A stretch of 64,000 bases of DNA from the NCBI RefSeq assembly GCF_016107305.1, contig NZ_RCVR01000001.1, forward strand, positions 186,001 through 250,000, in the 5' to 3' direction. Numbering within the stretch: the stretch's first letter is position 1; the number at the start of each line of letters is the position of its first letter. A model generated the notes under the pieces. That model did not search any database, was not told where the DNA came from, and was given only the letters and a program-made list of their open reading frames with translations. Shown in pieces: positions 54,865 through 64,000 of the stretch. The DNA is from Roseomonas sp. KE2513. GTDB lineage: Bacteria > Pseudomonadota > Alphaproteobacteria > Acetobacterales > Acetobacteraceae. Position numbers and translations under genes: made by a program.

Positions 54865-55779
54865 TCATCCGACGCGCGCGCGTTCCGAGAGGAAGTCCAG
54901 CAGCGCCCGCACGCGCGCCGGCAGTGGCCCGCCGCCGCCGGCCCAAACGGCGTGGACCTCCTCCATCTCGCCGGGGTTCAGGTGTTCGAGCACGGGGCGC
55001 AGCCGGCCGGCCTCGACGTCGGCGCGGGTGGTGAAGACAGCCAAGCGCGCGAGGCCGACGCCGGCGAGGGCCAGGTGCCGCAGCGCCTCGCCGTCGCTGG
55101 CCTGCACCACGCCGACGGGCGGCACCAGCACGCGCTGGCCGTCGCTGAGCAGCGGCCAGCCCTCGACCGCGCGTGCGTAGCTGAAATGGAGGCGGTTATG
55201 GCCCTCCAGCTCGGCCAGGCTGCGCGGCTCGCCGTGCCGGGCGAGGTAGGCGGGGCTGCCGACGATGTGCAGCCGGGTCTCGCCGAGCTTGCGGGCGACG
55301 AGGCTCGAGCTGCGAAGCGGCCCGGCGCGGACGGCCACGTCGATCCGCTCCGCCAGCAGGTCCACCACGGCGTCGGTCTGGACGATGTCGAGGGTCAGGC
55401 CAGGATGGCGATCCAGGAACTCTGGCAGGAGCGGGGCCAACAGGTGGACGCCGAAGGAGACGCTGATGCTGAGGCGGATGCGGCCGACCGGCCGTTCCCC
55501 ACCCGCCGCGGCGCGTTCCGCCTCCTCCAGGTCTGCCAGGATCCGCACGGCGCGCTCGTAGAAGGCGGCGCCCTCCGGGGTGAGCTGCAGGCGGCGGGTG
55601 GATCGGTTGATGAGCCTGGCGCCCAGCCGCGCCTCCAGCCGCCCGATGAGCTTGCTGACGGCGGAGGGTGTCATGCGCGCCGCGCGGGCGGCGGCGGAGA
55701 AGCCGCCGAGCTCCACGACGCGGACGAGGACTTCCATCTCGCCCGATCTGTTCAAGCCGGGGCGGAAGGTCTCGGCCAT
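54865..55779 (-). CDS. LysR family transcriptional regulator
   Basis: 304 aa. N-terminal winged HTH (residues about 14-75: FSAAARAARMTPSAVSKLIGRLEARLGARLINRSTRRLQLTPEG), then the periplasmic-binding-protein-like effector domain. Divergent from an MFS gene, the usual arrangement for a LysR-type regulator and its target. The ATG at 55779 is 3 bp from an inverted repeat. Probably controls the transporter; effector unknown. Confidence 0.93.
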   Translation of the reverse strand: MAETFRPGLNRSGEMEVLVRVVELGGFSAAARAARMTPSAVSKLIGRLEARLGARLINRSTRRLQLTPEGAAFYERAVRILADLEEAERAAAGGERPVGRIRLSISVSFGVHLLAPLLPEFLDRHPGLTLDIVQTDAVVDLLAERIDVAVRAGPLRSSSLVARKLGETRLHIVGSPAYLARHGEPRSLAELEGHNRLHFSYARAVEGWPLLSDGQRVLVPPVGVVQASDGEALRHLALAGVGLARLAVFTTRADVEAGRLRPVLEHLNPGEMEEVHAVWAGGGGPLPARVRALLDFLSERARVG

Positions 55780-55781
55780 GT

Positions 55782-55794
55782 TGAACCACGTTCA
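55782..55794. promoter_or_regulatory. Inverted repeat in the LysR/MFS intergenic region
   Basis: TGAAC-CAC-GTTCA, a perfect 5-bp inverted repeat with a 3-base spacer, right upstream of the lysR start and about 95 bases before the MFS gene. Position suits an autoregulatory regulator site. It is not a clean T-N11-A LysR box, so assignment is tentative. Confidence 0.4.
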
Positions 55795-55888
55795 CAGATG
55801 ATGTGCCGGGAAGGGCCCTAGGTCACGGTCCGCGCCTTGTCCATCTTGGCTGGGACAGAAACCCTGCCCCTTTGGAGGCCCTTTCCCC

Positions 55889-57067
55889 ATGCCCCTCGCC
55901 CTCTATGCCCTGGCGGCCGGTGCCTTCGGCATCGGCGTCACGGAATTCGTCATCATGGGCCTGCTGCTGGAGGTGAGCGCCGATCTCGGCGTCTCCATCG
56001 CCTCGGCGGGATTGCTTATTTCCGGCTATGCGCTGGGTGTCGTGCTCGGCGCGCCCATCCTCACGGCCGCGACGGCGCGGATGCCGCGGAAGGGCACGCT
56101 GCTCGGGCTGATGGTCATCTTCACCGTCGGCAATCTCGCCTGCGCCCTCGCGCCCAGCTACGGGCTGCTGATGGCCGGGCGCGTGGTGACGGCCTTTGCT
56201 CATGGCACTTTTTTCGGCGTCGGCTCGGTAGTCGCGACCTCGCTGGTGGCGCCGGACCGCCGTGCCTCGGCCATTGCCATGATGTTCACGGGGCTGACGG
56301 TCGCGAATATCCTCGGCGTGCCGCTGGGCACCTGGCTCGGCCAGCACGAGGGGTGGCGGGCGACCTTCTGGGCGGTGGCCGCGATCGGCGTGGTGGCGCT
56401 GGCGGTGATTGCCTTCCTCGTTCCCCGCGACACGGCGCCGCCGGAGGCCTCGGACTGGCGGGCGGATATGCGCGCCATGCTGCGCAAGCCCGTGCTGCTG
56501 GGGCTCGCGATGACGACGCTCGGCTTCGGCGGCGTCTTCGCGGTCTTCACCTACATCGCGCCGACGCTGACGCGGATGGCCGGGTTCTCGGAGGCCGCGG
56601 TGTCGCCGATCCTGCTCGTCTTCGGTGCAGGGATGGTCGTGGGCAACCTGGCGGGCGGCCGGCTCGCGGACCGCAACCTCGGGCGGGCCGTGCTCGGCTC
56701 ACTGCTGGCGCTGGCGCTCGTGCTCGGGCTGATGACGGTCGCGCAGCACAATGGCTGGACGGCGGTGGCCTTCGTCTTCCTGCTGGGCGTCACGGGCTTC
56801 GGCACCGTCGCGCCGCTGCAGATGTGGGTGCTGCAGCGGGCTGAGGGCGCGGGGCAGAGCCTGGCGTCCAGCCTGAACATCGCGGCGTTCAACCTCGGCA
56901 ACGCGCTCGGCGCCTCGGTCGGCGGGTGGGTGATCGACCACGGGCCCGGCCTCTGGGCGGTACCCCTGGCCGCGGCCGTGATGCCGGTGCTGGCGCTGTT
57001 GCTGGCCGCTGCCAGCCTGCGCGAGCACCGCGTGGGCGGGACGCCGGCTCTGGCGCAGCAGCGCTAG
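55889..57067 (+). CDS. MFS transporter, DHA1/AraJ-like
   Basis: 392-aa twelve-helix exporter of the sugar-efflux/AraJ/YdhP branch. Helix 1 motif GAFGIGVTEFVIMGLLLEV is diagnostic for this branch, and GAPILTAATARMPRK, GRVVTAFAHGTFFGVGSVVA and the MFTGLTVANILGVPLGTWLGQ block agree. The ATG at 55889 has GGAGG eleven bases upstream. Divergently paired with a LysR regulator that probably induces it. Substrate unknown. Confidence 0.9.
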   Translation: MPLALYALAAGAFGIGVTEFVIMGLLLEVSADLGVSIASAGLLISGYALGVVLGAPILTAATARMPRKGTLLGLMVIFTVGNLACALAPSYGLLMAGRVVTAFAHGTFFGVGSVVATSLVAPDRRASAIAMMFTGLTVANILGVPLGTWLGQHEGWRATFWAVAAIGVVALAVIAFLVPRDTAPPEASDWRADMRAMLRKPVLLGLAMTTLGFGGVFAVFTYIAPTLTRMAGFSEAAVSPILLVFGAGMVVGNLAGGRLADRNLGRAVLGSLLALALVLGLMTVAQHNGWTAVAFVFLLGVTGFGTVAPLQMWVLQRAEGAGQSLASSLNIAAFNLGNALGASVGGWVIDHGPGLWAVPLAAAVMPVLALLLAAASLREHRVGGTPALAQQR

Positions 57068-57079
57068 CGCCGCGGCGCC

Positions 57080-57102
57080 CTCGCCCGGCGCACCGCGCCG
57101 GG
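57080..57102 (+). terminator. Hairpin after the MFS gene
   Basis: Perfect 10-bp stem CGCCCGGCGC/GCGCCGGGCG with a 3-base loop, 12 bases after the stop. It is followed by GGATTGCC rather than a T-run, so it is a probable but not textbook terminator. Confidence 0.55.
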
Positions 57103-57176
57103 CGGGATTGCCGCCTTTCCCCGACCTCGGGAGTTTGGTTCCGGTGAACGGACGATCATCGGAGGAGACCCGAGGC

Positions 57177-57632
57177 ATGGACGGTTCGACGGGGCGGCGG
57201 GGCGCGCTGGGGCTCGGAGGGCTGCTGCTCCTGGCGCAGGGCGCGCGGGCCCAGGGCCCGGCGGCGGTGCTGGAGGAGCTGCAAGGGACGCTCGCCCCGG
57301 GAAATGCGGGGGATTTCGGGCGCTTCGTGTCGCAGCACGCCGGGCGGATGGTGTCGATGCGGGTGATGGCGGCCAGAGCCGAGGGACCGGAATTCTTCGT
57401 GAAGCAGGATCGGGACATGCTGATGGTGCAGCTGACACGCCCGGAGGCGATCGAGATCGTGCTGCACGGCGGCTTCGTGCCGGAGGGGGCGGGCTTCGCG
57501 CTGGACGGCGTGTTCAACGTGAAGGCCGAGGGGATGCAGCAGGGCATCCTCGTCTACGGGCTGCAGCCTCTGGCGGAAGCGGCGGCGCGCGAGATGCGGG
57601 CGGGGCCGGTGAAGCGGATCGCGCTGAGCTAG
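57177..57632 (+). CDS. Small exported protein
   Basis: 151 aa from the ATG at 57177, with GGAGGAG upstream. Signal peptide (TGRRGALGLGGLLLLAQGARA-Q) with a twin arginine. The mature part contains GRFVSQHAGRMVSMRVMAARAEG and VKQDRDMLMVQLTRPEAIEIVLHGGFVPEGAGFALDGVFNVKAEGMQQG, mixed alpha/beta, no cysteine. No family recognised. Confidence 0.65.
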   Translation: MDGSTGRRGALGLGGLLLLAQGARAQGPAAVLEELQGTLAPGNAGDFGRFVSQHAGRMVSMRVMAARAEGPEFFVKQDRDMLMVQLTRPEAIEIVLHGGFVPEGAGFALDGVFNVKAEGMQQGILVYGLQPLAEAAAREMRAGPVKRIALS

Positions 57633-57654
57633 GGGCGCCGCGCCCCTTCCCCCG

Positions 57655-58794
57655 TCAGCTCTTCCCGCGCAGCAGGAACTCGCGGCCGACCTTCACGCGC
57701 GGTACGCCGTCATAGGCAACGATATCGGCGGTGGCGTAGGTCTCGCCCCATGAATCCGGGATGAAGCTGCCGGTGCCGATGACGTCGATCGGGGCACGCG
57801 CCTCGGCCATGACGCGGCACTTGGAGACGCCGAAGCCGGAGGAGGCGACGATGCGGACCTTGTCGAAACCGGCCTCATCCAGCGCGTCCCGCATGCGCCA
57901 GATGGCGGCGGCGGAGACGCCGGTGCCGACAAGGTGGCGCAGCTCGCTCTCGCTGCGATAGCGGCGGATGGCCCCGGGGGTGTGACGCTCGATGACAGCG
58001 TAGGAGGAGGCGGGGTCGAGGCCTTCGAGGAAGCGGCCGCCATGGGTATCGAGGCGCACGGCCATGCGGCCGGCGGCGGCGAGCTCCGGGAAGCGGCGGC
58101 AGACCGCCAAGCCGTCGGTCACCTCCTGGCCGAAGTAGTCGGTGAGAACGGTGAGGTTCTCGTCCGGAAAGGTTTCGTGGAACATCTCGGCGGCGCGCAG
58201 CGTGCTGCCGGCATATCCGATGAGGGCATGGGGCATGGTGCCGCCGCCCTTGTTCGCGCCGTAGTAGTGGGCAGTGGCGTCGTTGGCGTTGCCGATGAAG
58301 CCCTGCGCGCCTTCCTCCTTCGCGGCGTTGCCGCCGACGCTGGCGGCATAGGCCATCAGCTCCTGCATCTCGGCGCCCGCGCAGTGGCGGGCCTCCATCG
58401 CCAGGAAGGCGATGTGCGGGAGTTCAAGGCACATCTGGTAGGCGTTGTGCGCGGCCACGCAGGCGGAGCCGAGCTTCTGCAGGAGAAGCGTTTCGAGGTC
58501 GGTGAGGTGCGCGAAGGAGCCGGTGACGTAGAGGATGGGATCGCCCGCGCCGACCCAGGTGCCCTCCTTGTGCATCAGTTCCACCTCGATCGCCGAGCCG
58601 CGCTCGGCCGCGACCGTGTTCAGCCAGTCGAGCATGAGGCGCGGCGCGGAGACGACGGGGCGGCGGAGAAAGATGGCGTAGGTGACGCGCGCGTCGCCGA
58701 AGCGCTGCACGATGGCCTTCGTGCGCTTGAAGTAGACATCCGTGCGCGCGGCGATGTCGGCTTCCAGCGCGGGTGCAGGAGGAAGGTTGTCCAT
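57655..58794 (-). CDS. pncB: Nicotinate phosphoribosyltransferase
   Basis: Converts nicotinate and PRPP to nicotinate mononucleotide in the NAD salvage (Preiss-Handler) pathway. 379 aa, of the shorter quinolinate-PRTase-like type. TDVYFKRTKAIVQRF is the N-terminal signature, EARHCAGAEMQELMAYAASVGGNAA and RLDTHGGRFLEGLDP are active-site blocks, and VIGTGSFIPDSW closes the phosphate site. It lies 12 bp downstream of the DAHP synthase gene on the same strand, so they may be cotranscribed. Confidence 0.88.
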   Translation of the reverse strand: MDNLPPAPALEADIAARTDVYFKRTKAIVQRFGDARVTYAIFLRRPVVSAPRLMLDWLNTVAAERGSAIEVELMHKEGTWVGAGDPILYVTGSFAHLTDLETLLLQKLGSACVAAHNAYQMCLELPHIAFLAMEARHCAGAEMQELMAYAASVGGNAAKEEGAQGFIGNANDATAHYYGANKGGGTMPHALIGYAGSTLRAAEMFHETFPDENLTVLTDYFGQEVTDGLAVCRRFPELAAAGRMAVRLDTHGGRFLEGLDPASSYAVIERHTPGAIRRYRSESELRHLVGTGVSAAAIWRMRDALDEAGFDKVRIVASSGFGVSKCRVMAEARAPIDVIGTGSFIPDSWGETYATADIVAYDGVPRVKVGREFLLRGKS

Positions 58795-58806
58795 CGTGCG
58801 GGGCCC

Positions 58807-60189
58807 CTACTGCGCGGCCTGGAGGCGGAGGTCGGTGCCGCGGCGGGACTTCAGCTCCTCCGCGACGAGGAAGGCGAGTTCGAGGGACTGCTCGGCGTTC
58901 AGGCGCGGGTCGCAGAAGGTGGCGTAGTTGGCGGAGAGGTCGGCCTCCGTCAGCCGGTGCGCGCCGCCGAGGCATTCGGTGACGTCGCGGCCGGTCATCT
59001 CGACATGCACGCCGCCGGGGTTGGTGCGCTCGGCGTGGTGGATGTCGAAGAAGCCGCGGACCTCCCCCAGGATCGCGTCGAAGGAGCGGGTCTTGTAGCT
59101 GCCGGCGGAATGGGTGTTGCCGTGCATCGGGTCGGTCAGCCAGGTGACCTTCGCGCCTTCGCGCTGAATCGCGCGGATGAGCGGCGGGAGCTTCGCCTCG
59201 ATCTTGGCCGCGCCCATCCGGGCGATGAGGGTGAGGCGGCCGGGCGTGTTGTCCGGGTTCAGGCGGGCGCAGAGGCGGAGGAGGTCGTCGATCTCCGTCG
59301 TCGGACCGACCTTCAGGCCGATGGGGTTCGCGACGCCGGAGAGGAATTCCACATGCGCGCCGTCCGGCTGGCGGGTGCGGTCGCCGATCCAGAGGAAGTG
59401 GGCGGAGCAGGCATAGTGGCGGCCGGGATGGGTGGAGGGCTCGCGCGTCATCGCTTCCTCGAAGGGAAGCAGCAGCGCCTCGTGCGAGGTGTAGAACTCG
59501 GTCTCGCGGATCTGCGGCGCGGTGAGGCTGTTCATGCCGCAGGCGGCCATGAAGCGCAGCGTCTCGTCGATGCGCTGGGCAATGTCGGCGTAGCGTTCGG
59601 CCAGCGGGGAGCGGGCGACGAAGCCGAGATTCCAGCGATGGACCTCGTGCAGGTCGGCGAAGCCGCCCGTTGCGAAGGCGCGCAACAGGTTCAGGGTCGC
59701 GGCGGACTGGAGGTAGGCGAACTGCATCCGCTCCGGGTCGGGGGTGCGGGCCTCGGCCGTGAATTCGGCGCCGTTGATGATGTCGCCGCGGTAGGAGGGG
59801 AGCGTCGCCTCGCCCTGGGTCTCGCTGTCGCTCGACCGGGGCTTGGCGAACTGGCCGGCCATGCGGCCGAGCTTCACCACGGGCAGGCCGCCGCCGAAGG
59901 TGAGGACGACGGCCATCTGGAGCAGCACGCGGAAGGTGTCGCGGATGATGTTGGCGTGGAAGTCGCCGAAGGATTCCGCGCAGTCGCCACCCTGGAGGAC
60001 GAAGGCGCGGCCCTCCCCCGCCTCGGCGAGCTGGGCCTTCAGGCGCTCGGCCTCTCCGGCGAAGACGAGGGGGGGAAATCGGGCGAGCTTCTCCTCCATG
60101 GCGCGCAGGCGCGCGGCGTCCGGATAGTCCGGGACCTGGCGGATGGGCATGTCGCGCCAGGAGGCAGGGTGCCAGGAGGAAGAGGGCAT
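58807..60189 (-). CDS. aroG: Class II 3-deoxy-7-phosphoheptulonate synthase
   Basis: First enzyme of the shikimate pathway, joining phosphoenolpyruvate and erythrose 4-phosphate. 460 aa, the plant/actinobacterial class II type. Conserved blocks: [19 protein letters not shown] at the N-terminus, [34 protein letters not shown] and [14 protein letters not shown]. The ATG at 60189 places the conserved N-terminus correctly; the frame opens further upstream in unlike sequence. Confidence 0.95.
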   Translation of the reverse strand: MPSSSWHPASWRDMPIRQVPDYPDAARLRAMEEKLARFPPLVFAGEAERLKAQLAEAGEGRAFVLQGGDCAESFGDFHANIIRDTFRVLLQMAVVLTFGGGLPVVKLGRMAGQFAKPRSSDSETQGEATLPSYRGDIINGAEFTAEARTPDPERMQFAYLQSAATLNLLRAFATGGFADLHEVHRWNLGFVARSPLAERYADIAQRIDETLRFMAACGMNSLTAPQIRETEFYTSHEALLLPFEEAMTREPSTHPGRHYACSAHFLWIGDRTRQPDGAHVEFLSGVANPIGLKVGPTTEIDDLLRLCARLNPDNTPGRLTLIARMGAAKIEAKLPPLIRAIQREGAKVTWLTDPMHGNTHSAGSYKTRSFDAILGEVRGFFDIHHAERTNPGGVHVEMTGRDVTECLGGAHRLTEADLSANYATFCDPRLNAEQSLELAFLVAEELKSRRGTDLRLQAAQ

Positions 60190-60314
60190 ATCGCTACGTT
60201 TCCGTGTGTGGCGGCGCCCGGAGTGGGGGGCGGTCGGGCACCATAGCGAGGGAGGGTGCCGGGGCAAGGGTTGTTCACCGGAACGCGCTCCCACCCCTGC
60301 GGCTTCGCCCCTGG

Positions 60315-61541
60315 TCAGGGGCTGACCCTTGCCCGCCTCCCCTCACCCGGCGCCGGGATCTCGCGCGGGGCCACCCGGAGCAGGGCCCAGCCCGTGAGGC
60401 CCGCCAGCACCGAGCCGGCAAGGATGCCGATCTTCACCTCGTCCTGCAGCACCGGGTCGTTGGCGAAGGCGAGCATTCCGATGAAGAGGCTCATGGTGAA
60501 GCCGATGCCGCAGAGGAGGGAGACGCCGAGGAGCTGGGTCATGGTCGCGCCCATGGGCACGTCGGCCAGGCGCAGGCGGATGGTCAGGGCCGCGCTGCCG
60601 AAGACACCGACGAGCTTACCCAGGAGCAGCCCGAGGGCCACGCCGAGGGTGAGGTGGTCGAAGAGGGCCTCCGAGGTGATGCCGGCGAAGGAGACGCCGG
60701 CATTGGCGAAGCCGAAGATCGGAATGATGAGGAACGCGACCCAGCCGTGCAGGCGGTGTTCCAGCCGGTGCAGGGGCGAGGCCTTGCGGTCGTCCGGCGC
60801 GGCGGGGGCGGCGCGCAGCGGGATTGTGAAGGCGAGGACGACGCCGGCGATGGTCGCGTGCACCCCCGAGCGGAGCACGAAGAACCAGAGGGCGGCGCCG
60901 AGCAGCATGTAGGGCAGGAGGCGGAGGACCCCCATGCGGTTAAGGGCGACCAGCGCCAGAGTGGTCGCGCCCGCGAGGCCGAGGTCCATCATGGAGATGT
61001 CGCCGGTGTAGAAGACCGCGATGATGAGAACCGCGCCGAGGTCATCGATGATGGCGAGCGCGGTGAGGAAGACCTTCAGCGAGGTCGGCACCCGCGAGCC
61101 GAGCAGCGCGAGCACACCCAGGGCGAAGGCGATGTCGGTGGCCGCCGGGATGGCCCAGCCCCGGAGCGTGTTCGGATCGTTCCAGTTGAAGGCGACGAAG
61201 ATGAGGGCGGGCACGGCCATACCCCCGGCGGCGGCGATGCCGGGGAGCATACGGCGGGGCCAGGTGGAGAGCTGGCCGTCCAGGACCTCGCGCTTGATCT
61301 CAAGGCCAACGAGCAGAAAGAAAACGGCCATGAGGCCGTCGTTGATCCAGTGGAGAAGGTTCAGCGGCCCGATATAGGACTTGAGGGCGGCGAAGTAGGC
61401 GCCGGAGAGGGGGGAGTTCGCGATGATGAGCGCGAGCACCGCCGAGGCCATCAGCACGAGGCCACCCGAGGCGGAGTTGTCGAGGAAGTTGCGCAGCACC
61501 GAGGGAATGCGGCGGCTGAGCGGGGTCGAGGGGGCGGTCAT
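60315..61541 (-). CDS. nhaA: Na+/H+ antiporter NhaA
   Basis: Electrogenic two-proton/one-sodium exchanger of the inner membrane, 408 aa, twelve helices. The ion-binding Asp pair is in [19 protein letters not shown], and the [14 protein letters not shown] helix-4 motif with its Thr-Asp is intact, as are [18 protein letters not shown] and [10 protein letters not shown]. The ATG at 61541 begins the usual leader. Gives salt and alkaline-pH tolerance. Confidence 0.95.
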   Translation of the reverse strand: MTAPSTPLSRRIPSVLRNFLDNSASGGLVLMASAVLALIIANSPLSGAYFAALKSYIGPLNLLHWINDGLMAVFFLLVGLEIKREVLDGQLSTWPRRMLPGIAAAGGMAVPALIFVAFNWNDPNTLRGWAIPAATDIAFALGVLALLGSRVPTSLKVFLTALAIIDDLGAVLIIAVFYTGDISMMDLGLAGATTLALVALNRMGVLRLLPYMLLGAALWFFVLRSGVHATIAGVVLAFTIPLRAAPAAPDDRKASPLHRLEHRLHGWVAFLIIPIFGFANAGVSFAGITSEALFDHLTLGVALGLLLGKLVGVFGSAALTIRLRLADVPMGATMTQLLGVSLLCGIGFTMSLFIGMLAFANDPVLQDEVKIGILAGSVLAGLTGWALLRVAPREIPAPGEGRRARVSP

Positions 61542-61600
61542 CCCTGGGGCTCCTGTGCTGGCCCCCAGGGGGACCTTTCGGCAAGACTAACGTGTGTGGC

Positions 61601-61636
61601 GCGGCCGCCCAGCGCGCCGTGGCGCCGGGCGGCCGC
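61601..61636 (-). terminator. Hairpin upstream of nhaA / after the 172-aa gene
   Basis: Perfect 10-bp arms GCGGCCGCCC (61601-61610) and GGGCGGCCGC (61627-61636) around a 16-base GC-rich loop that can itself pair. It begins 10 bases past the stop of the 172-aa gene on the minus strand. No T-run. Confidence 0.45.
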
Positions 61637-61646
61637 GGCTGGGAGG

Positions 61647-62165
61647 TCAGGCGTCGCGGCGGACCTGATTGACCTTCACCATCTGCGAAACGCTGCCGAC
61701 CTGGCGAGGATCGACCTCCGTGCGGACACCTTCGTGCGGAAGGGCGCGCATGCCCTCGCCGCTGGTGCGGCCGGGGGCGGGGTGGTGGCGCCGCTGGCTG
61801 GCGCGCTTCATCGCCAGGGCCTTGCGGGCGATCGCGCCCTGGCTGGGCGCACGCTCGGCGTCGTCCAGGCGGGCGATCTGGCTGTTCAGGCGGCGGAGCG
61901 CGGCGGAGAAGACCCCCTTCTTCCGGGCGGTGCCGGTTTCGCTTGGAGCCAGACCGGCACCGCGCGGCTCCGCCTTGCCGCGGCTCTCGCGCCGGCGGTG
62001 ATGGGTGATGTCGCGGGCCTTGTCTCGGTGTTCGCGCAGGCGACGGGCAAGGACGAGCAGTTCCGCCCTCGGCGTCGTGGCCAGGGCGGGATGGCGTGTC
62101 TGGGCGACCGTCTCGTACTCCGCCTCGGTGAGGATGCGGCGCTCGGCTGCCTTTGTTTCGGCCAT
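61647..62165 (-). CDS. Basic protein of unknown function
   Basis: 172 aa, strongly Arg/Lys/His-rich, no signal peptide or membrane segment. An N-terminal helical part (ILTEAEYETVAQTRHPALATTPRAELLVLARRLREHRDKARD) is followed by a basic linker and a second helical part (GVFSAALRRLNSQIARLDDAERAP), then a basic tail. The composition suggests nucleic-acid binding. The ATG at 62165 follows AAGGAG. I do not recognise a named family. Confidence 0.65.
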   Translation of the reverse strand: MAETKAAERRILTEAEYETVAQTRHPALATTPRAELLVLARRLREHRDKARDITHHRRRESRGKAEPRGAGLAPSETGTARKKGVFSAALRRLNSQIARLDDAERAPSQGAIARKALAMKRASQRRHHPAPGRTSGEGMRALPHEGVRTEVDPRQVGSVSQMVKVNQVRRDA

Positions 62166-62408
62166 GGAGGCTCCTTCGGCGGTTGGGGCGATCCCGGTTC
62201 CGTCGGGACGGGAGTTCTTCAGATTACTGTGCCGTCATGTTCGGCCCTGCGAGAATTCGCGAGCGCATCATGGGTTGCGGTGAGTTGATCCTCGCTGGGG
62301 GGTACGGCAGCTCGCTGCCTGGGGTGGGAAGACCCGGACAGGGAATGTTACGGTGCAGCCGTCCCTGCTTCCCTGGCGTTCGCGGCTGGCCCCTTTCGGA
62401 TCATCCCG

Positions 62409-63707
62409 ATGTCACGTCCTGACGATGCCGCGGTTCCCACGCGCGCGCTGTGCGCGCTCGATGGGCTGAACTTCACCCTGGCCGATGTGCGGGACGGGCT
62501 CGGGCCCTATCTCGCGATCTACCTGCTGGCGGTGCGAGGGCCCGACGGGGGGTGGAACGAGGCGACGATCGGGCTGGTGATGACCATCGCGGGCATCGCC
62601 GGGCTGCTCGCGCAAACGCCGGCTGGGGCGCTGATCGACCGCACGCGGCACAAGCGGGCCGTCGTGGTCGCGGCGGCGCTGGCGGTGACGGCGAGCTGTC
62701 TGCTGCTGCCCTTCATCTCCGGCTTCTATGCTGTCGCGGCCACGCAGTCGCTCGCGGGGATCGCGGGGGCGGTGTTTCCGCCGGCGCTGGCGGCAATCAC
62801 GCTCGGCGTGGTCGGGCCCCGCGCCTTCTCCCGCCGGATCGGTCGGAACGAGGCCTTCAACCACGCGGGCAACGCCGTCTCGGCCGGGCTGGCGGCGGGA
62901 ACGGCGCTCTTATTCGGGCCGGTGGTGGTGTTCTGGATCATGGGGGCGCTGGCCGTGCTGAGCATCATCGCCGTGATGATGGTGCCGGCGGGGGCGATCG
63001 ATGACGAGCTGGCGCGCGGGATGGAGCACGGCGAGGGAGAGGCGGAGGAGGCGCCCTCGGGCTGGCGGGCACTGGCGGGGAACCGGCCGCTGGTCGTCTT
63101 CGCGGGGCTGATGGCGGCCTTCCACCTGGCGAATGCGGCGATGCTGCCCTCGGTCGGGCAGTTGCTGACGAAGGTGGTGGGGAAGGAGGACGCGACCTCG
63201 CTCGTGGCTGGCTGCATCGTCGCGGCGCAGTGCGTGATGGTGCCGGTGGCGATGCTGGTGGGCGCGAAGGCGGATGCCTGGGGGCGCAAGCCGCTGTTCC
63301 TCGCAGGGTTCGGGGTGCTGGCGCTGCGGGGGGTGCTCTACACGCTCTCGAGCAATCCCTGGTGGCTGATGGGCGTGCAGTTGCTGGACGGCGTGGGCGC
63401 GGGGGTGTTCGGCGCGCTGTTCCCGGTGGTGGTGGCGGACCTGACGCGGGGGACGGGGCGCTTCAACGTCAGCCAGGGCGCGATCGCCACGGCGCAGGGG
63501 CTGGGCGCGGCGCTGAGCGCCAGCTTGGCGGGGGCGGTGATCGTTGGGGCCGGGTATTCGGCCGCTTTCCTCGTGCTGGGCGGGATCGCGGCGGCGGGGT
63601 TCCTAGGCTACCTCTTCCTCATGCCCGAAACCCGCGACTCTGCCGCCCACGCCGGCCTGCCGCCCGGCGGCTGCGCCGCACCGATGCAGGCGGCGGCCGG
63701 AGGATGA
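62409..63707 (+). CDS. MFS transporter
   Basis: 432-aa twelve-helix major facilitator. GLNFTLADVRDGLGPYLAIYLL at the first helix and IGLVMTIAGIAGLLAQTPAGALIDRTRHKRAVVV (helices 2-3 with the MFS loop motif) are clear; RNEAFNHAGNAVSAGLAAG is characteristic of a YfiS/SmvA-unrelated uncharacterised branch. A long acidic central loop (EHGEGEAEEAPS) separates the halves. Its stop overlaps the next start (ATGA), so it is coupled to the ArsB/SLC13-like permease. Substrate unknown. Confidence 0.82.
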   Translation: MSRPDDAAVPTRALCALDGLNFTLADVRDGLGPYLAIYLLAVRGPDGGWNEATIGLVMTIAGIAGLLAQTPAGALIDRTRHKRAVVVAAALAVTASCLLLPFISGFYAVAATQSLAGIAGAVFPPALAAITLGVVGPRAFSRRIGRNEAFNHAGNAVSAGLAAGTALLFGPVVVFWIMGALAVLSIIAVMMVPAGAIDDELARGMEHGEGEAEEAPSGWRALAGNRPLVVFAGLMAAFHLANAAMLPSVGQLLTKVVGKEDATSLVAGCIVAAQCVMVPVAMLVGAKADAWGRKPLFLAGFGVLALRGVLYTLSSNPWWLMGVQLLDGVGAGVFGALFPVVVADLTRGTGRFNVSQGAIATAQGLGAALSASLAGAVIVGAGYSAAFLVLGGIAAAGFLGYLFLMPETRDSAAHAGLPPGGCAAPMQAAAGG

Positions 63708-64000
63708 GTTCGACGGCGGCGGTCTGGGCGATCTCGGGGCTGGCGACGGCGGGGGTGATCCTGCGACCCTTCCGCTGGCCGGAGGCGGTCTGGGCGGTGC
63801 TGGGCGCGGCGCTGCTGGGGGTACTGGGGCTGCTGCCCTGGCCCTCCGTGCTGCGGGGCGTGCTGCGCGGGACGGATGTCTACCTCTTTCTCATCGGCAT
63901 GATGCTGCTGGCGGATGTCGCGCGGCGCGAGGGACTGTTTGACTGGCTCGCGGGCTTCGCCGTCCGGGCGGCGCGCGGCTCCGCAACGCGGCTGCTGGCG
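63704..64000 (+). CDS. ArsB/SLC13-like anion permease (partial, cut by window end)
   Basis: First 99 residues only. Hydrophobic helices at about 5-19, 25-46 and 58-72, with the segment RGTDVYLFLIGMMLLADVARREGLFDWLAGFAVRAARGS typical of the ArsB/NhaD ion-transporter superfamily (helix followed by the EGLFDWLA amphipathic piece). It could be an arsenite exporter or another anion transporter; no arsR or arsC is visible in the window. Start ATG overlaps the MFS stop. Confidence 0.68.
   Translation, partial: MSSTAAVWAISGLATAGVILRPFRWPEAVWAVLGAALLGVLGLLPWPSVLRGVLRGTDVYLFLIGMMLLADVARREGLFDWLAGFAVRAARGSATRLLA

Overview
This window looks like a chromosomal segment of a very GC-rich alphaproteobacterium, most likely an Acetobacteraceae member (Roseomonas-like). 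That placement is an inference from the strongly C/G-ending codons, the alphaproteobacterial purine block (purB, purC-purS-purQ, purL-bolA-grxD), a class II DAHP synthase, an HWE-type histidine kinase and a tripartite-tricarboxylate (Bug) binding protein. No rRNA or tRNA gene, CRISPR array or replication origin was recognised.

Layout. 0-9 kb: a DHA2 drug-efflux MFS pump; a short-chain dehydrogenase divergent from a TetR regulator with an operator between them; methionine aminopeptidase coupled to a beta-carbonic anhydrase; a DUF1003 protein; an HWE histidine kinase; RadC; an exported trypsin-like protease; and the remnant of a formate/nitrite transporter gene. 9-17 kb: a lipoprotein, two tandem TerC-family proteins, purB, two proline-rich exported proteins, and two exported or membrane stress-type proteins, one carrying a triple 24-residue repeat. 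17-19 kb: purC-purS-(small membrane protein)-purQ, tightly coupled.

19-36 kb lies between purQ and purL, genes that usually sit together in relatives. After an SMP-30 protein and a lipoprotein-type SDR comes a block in which every gene reads on the minus strand and A/T-ending codons are more frequent. It holds DUF2270, an ABC exporter with an exported partner, a two-component system with a GlcG/HbpS-like exported protein, a lipoprotein cluster with an aspartyl-protease-like protein that has lost its catalytic Asp residues, and a PilZ-tailed chemoreceptor. Two complementary halves of one decayed IS6-type transposase gene lie at 21.57-21.76 kb and 32.18-32.47 kb and bracket about 10.4 kb of this block. 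The right edge near 36.1 kb has a 5'-truncated hydrolase and a gene tail abutting purL. This is the best-supported acquired region in the window.

36-46 kb: purL-bolA-grxD, an MFS transporter, a TspO-type protein, rpsD, and a phospholipid operon (CDP-alcohol phosphatidyltransferase, CdsA-type cytidylyltransferase, PlsC-type acyltransferase). Two convergent gene pairs here share their stop codons inside CTAG tetranucleotides. 45-54 kb: a TrmH/TrmJ-type RNA methyltransferase, a GT-C-like membrane protein, a Bug protein, and a translationally coupled operon (NadE-like pseudoenzyme, 131-aa protein, gltX, cysS, GNAT acetyltransferase). The NadE-like protein has lost the key residues of both its glutaminase and synthetase sites.

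54-64 kb: a redoxin-2OG-dioxygenase fusion without cysteines in the redoxin part, a LysR-MFS divergent pair, an exported protein, nicotinate phosphoribosyltransferase, class II DAHP synthase, NhaA, a basic protein of unknown function, another MFS transporter, and the start of an ArsB/SLC13-like permease cut by the window end.
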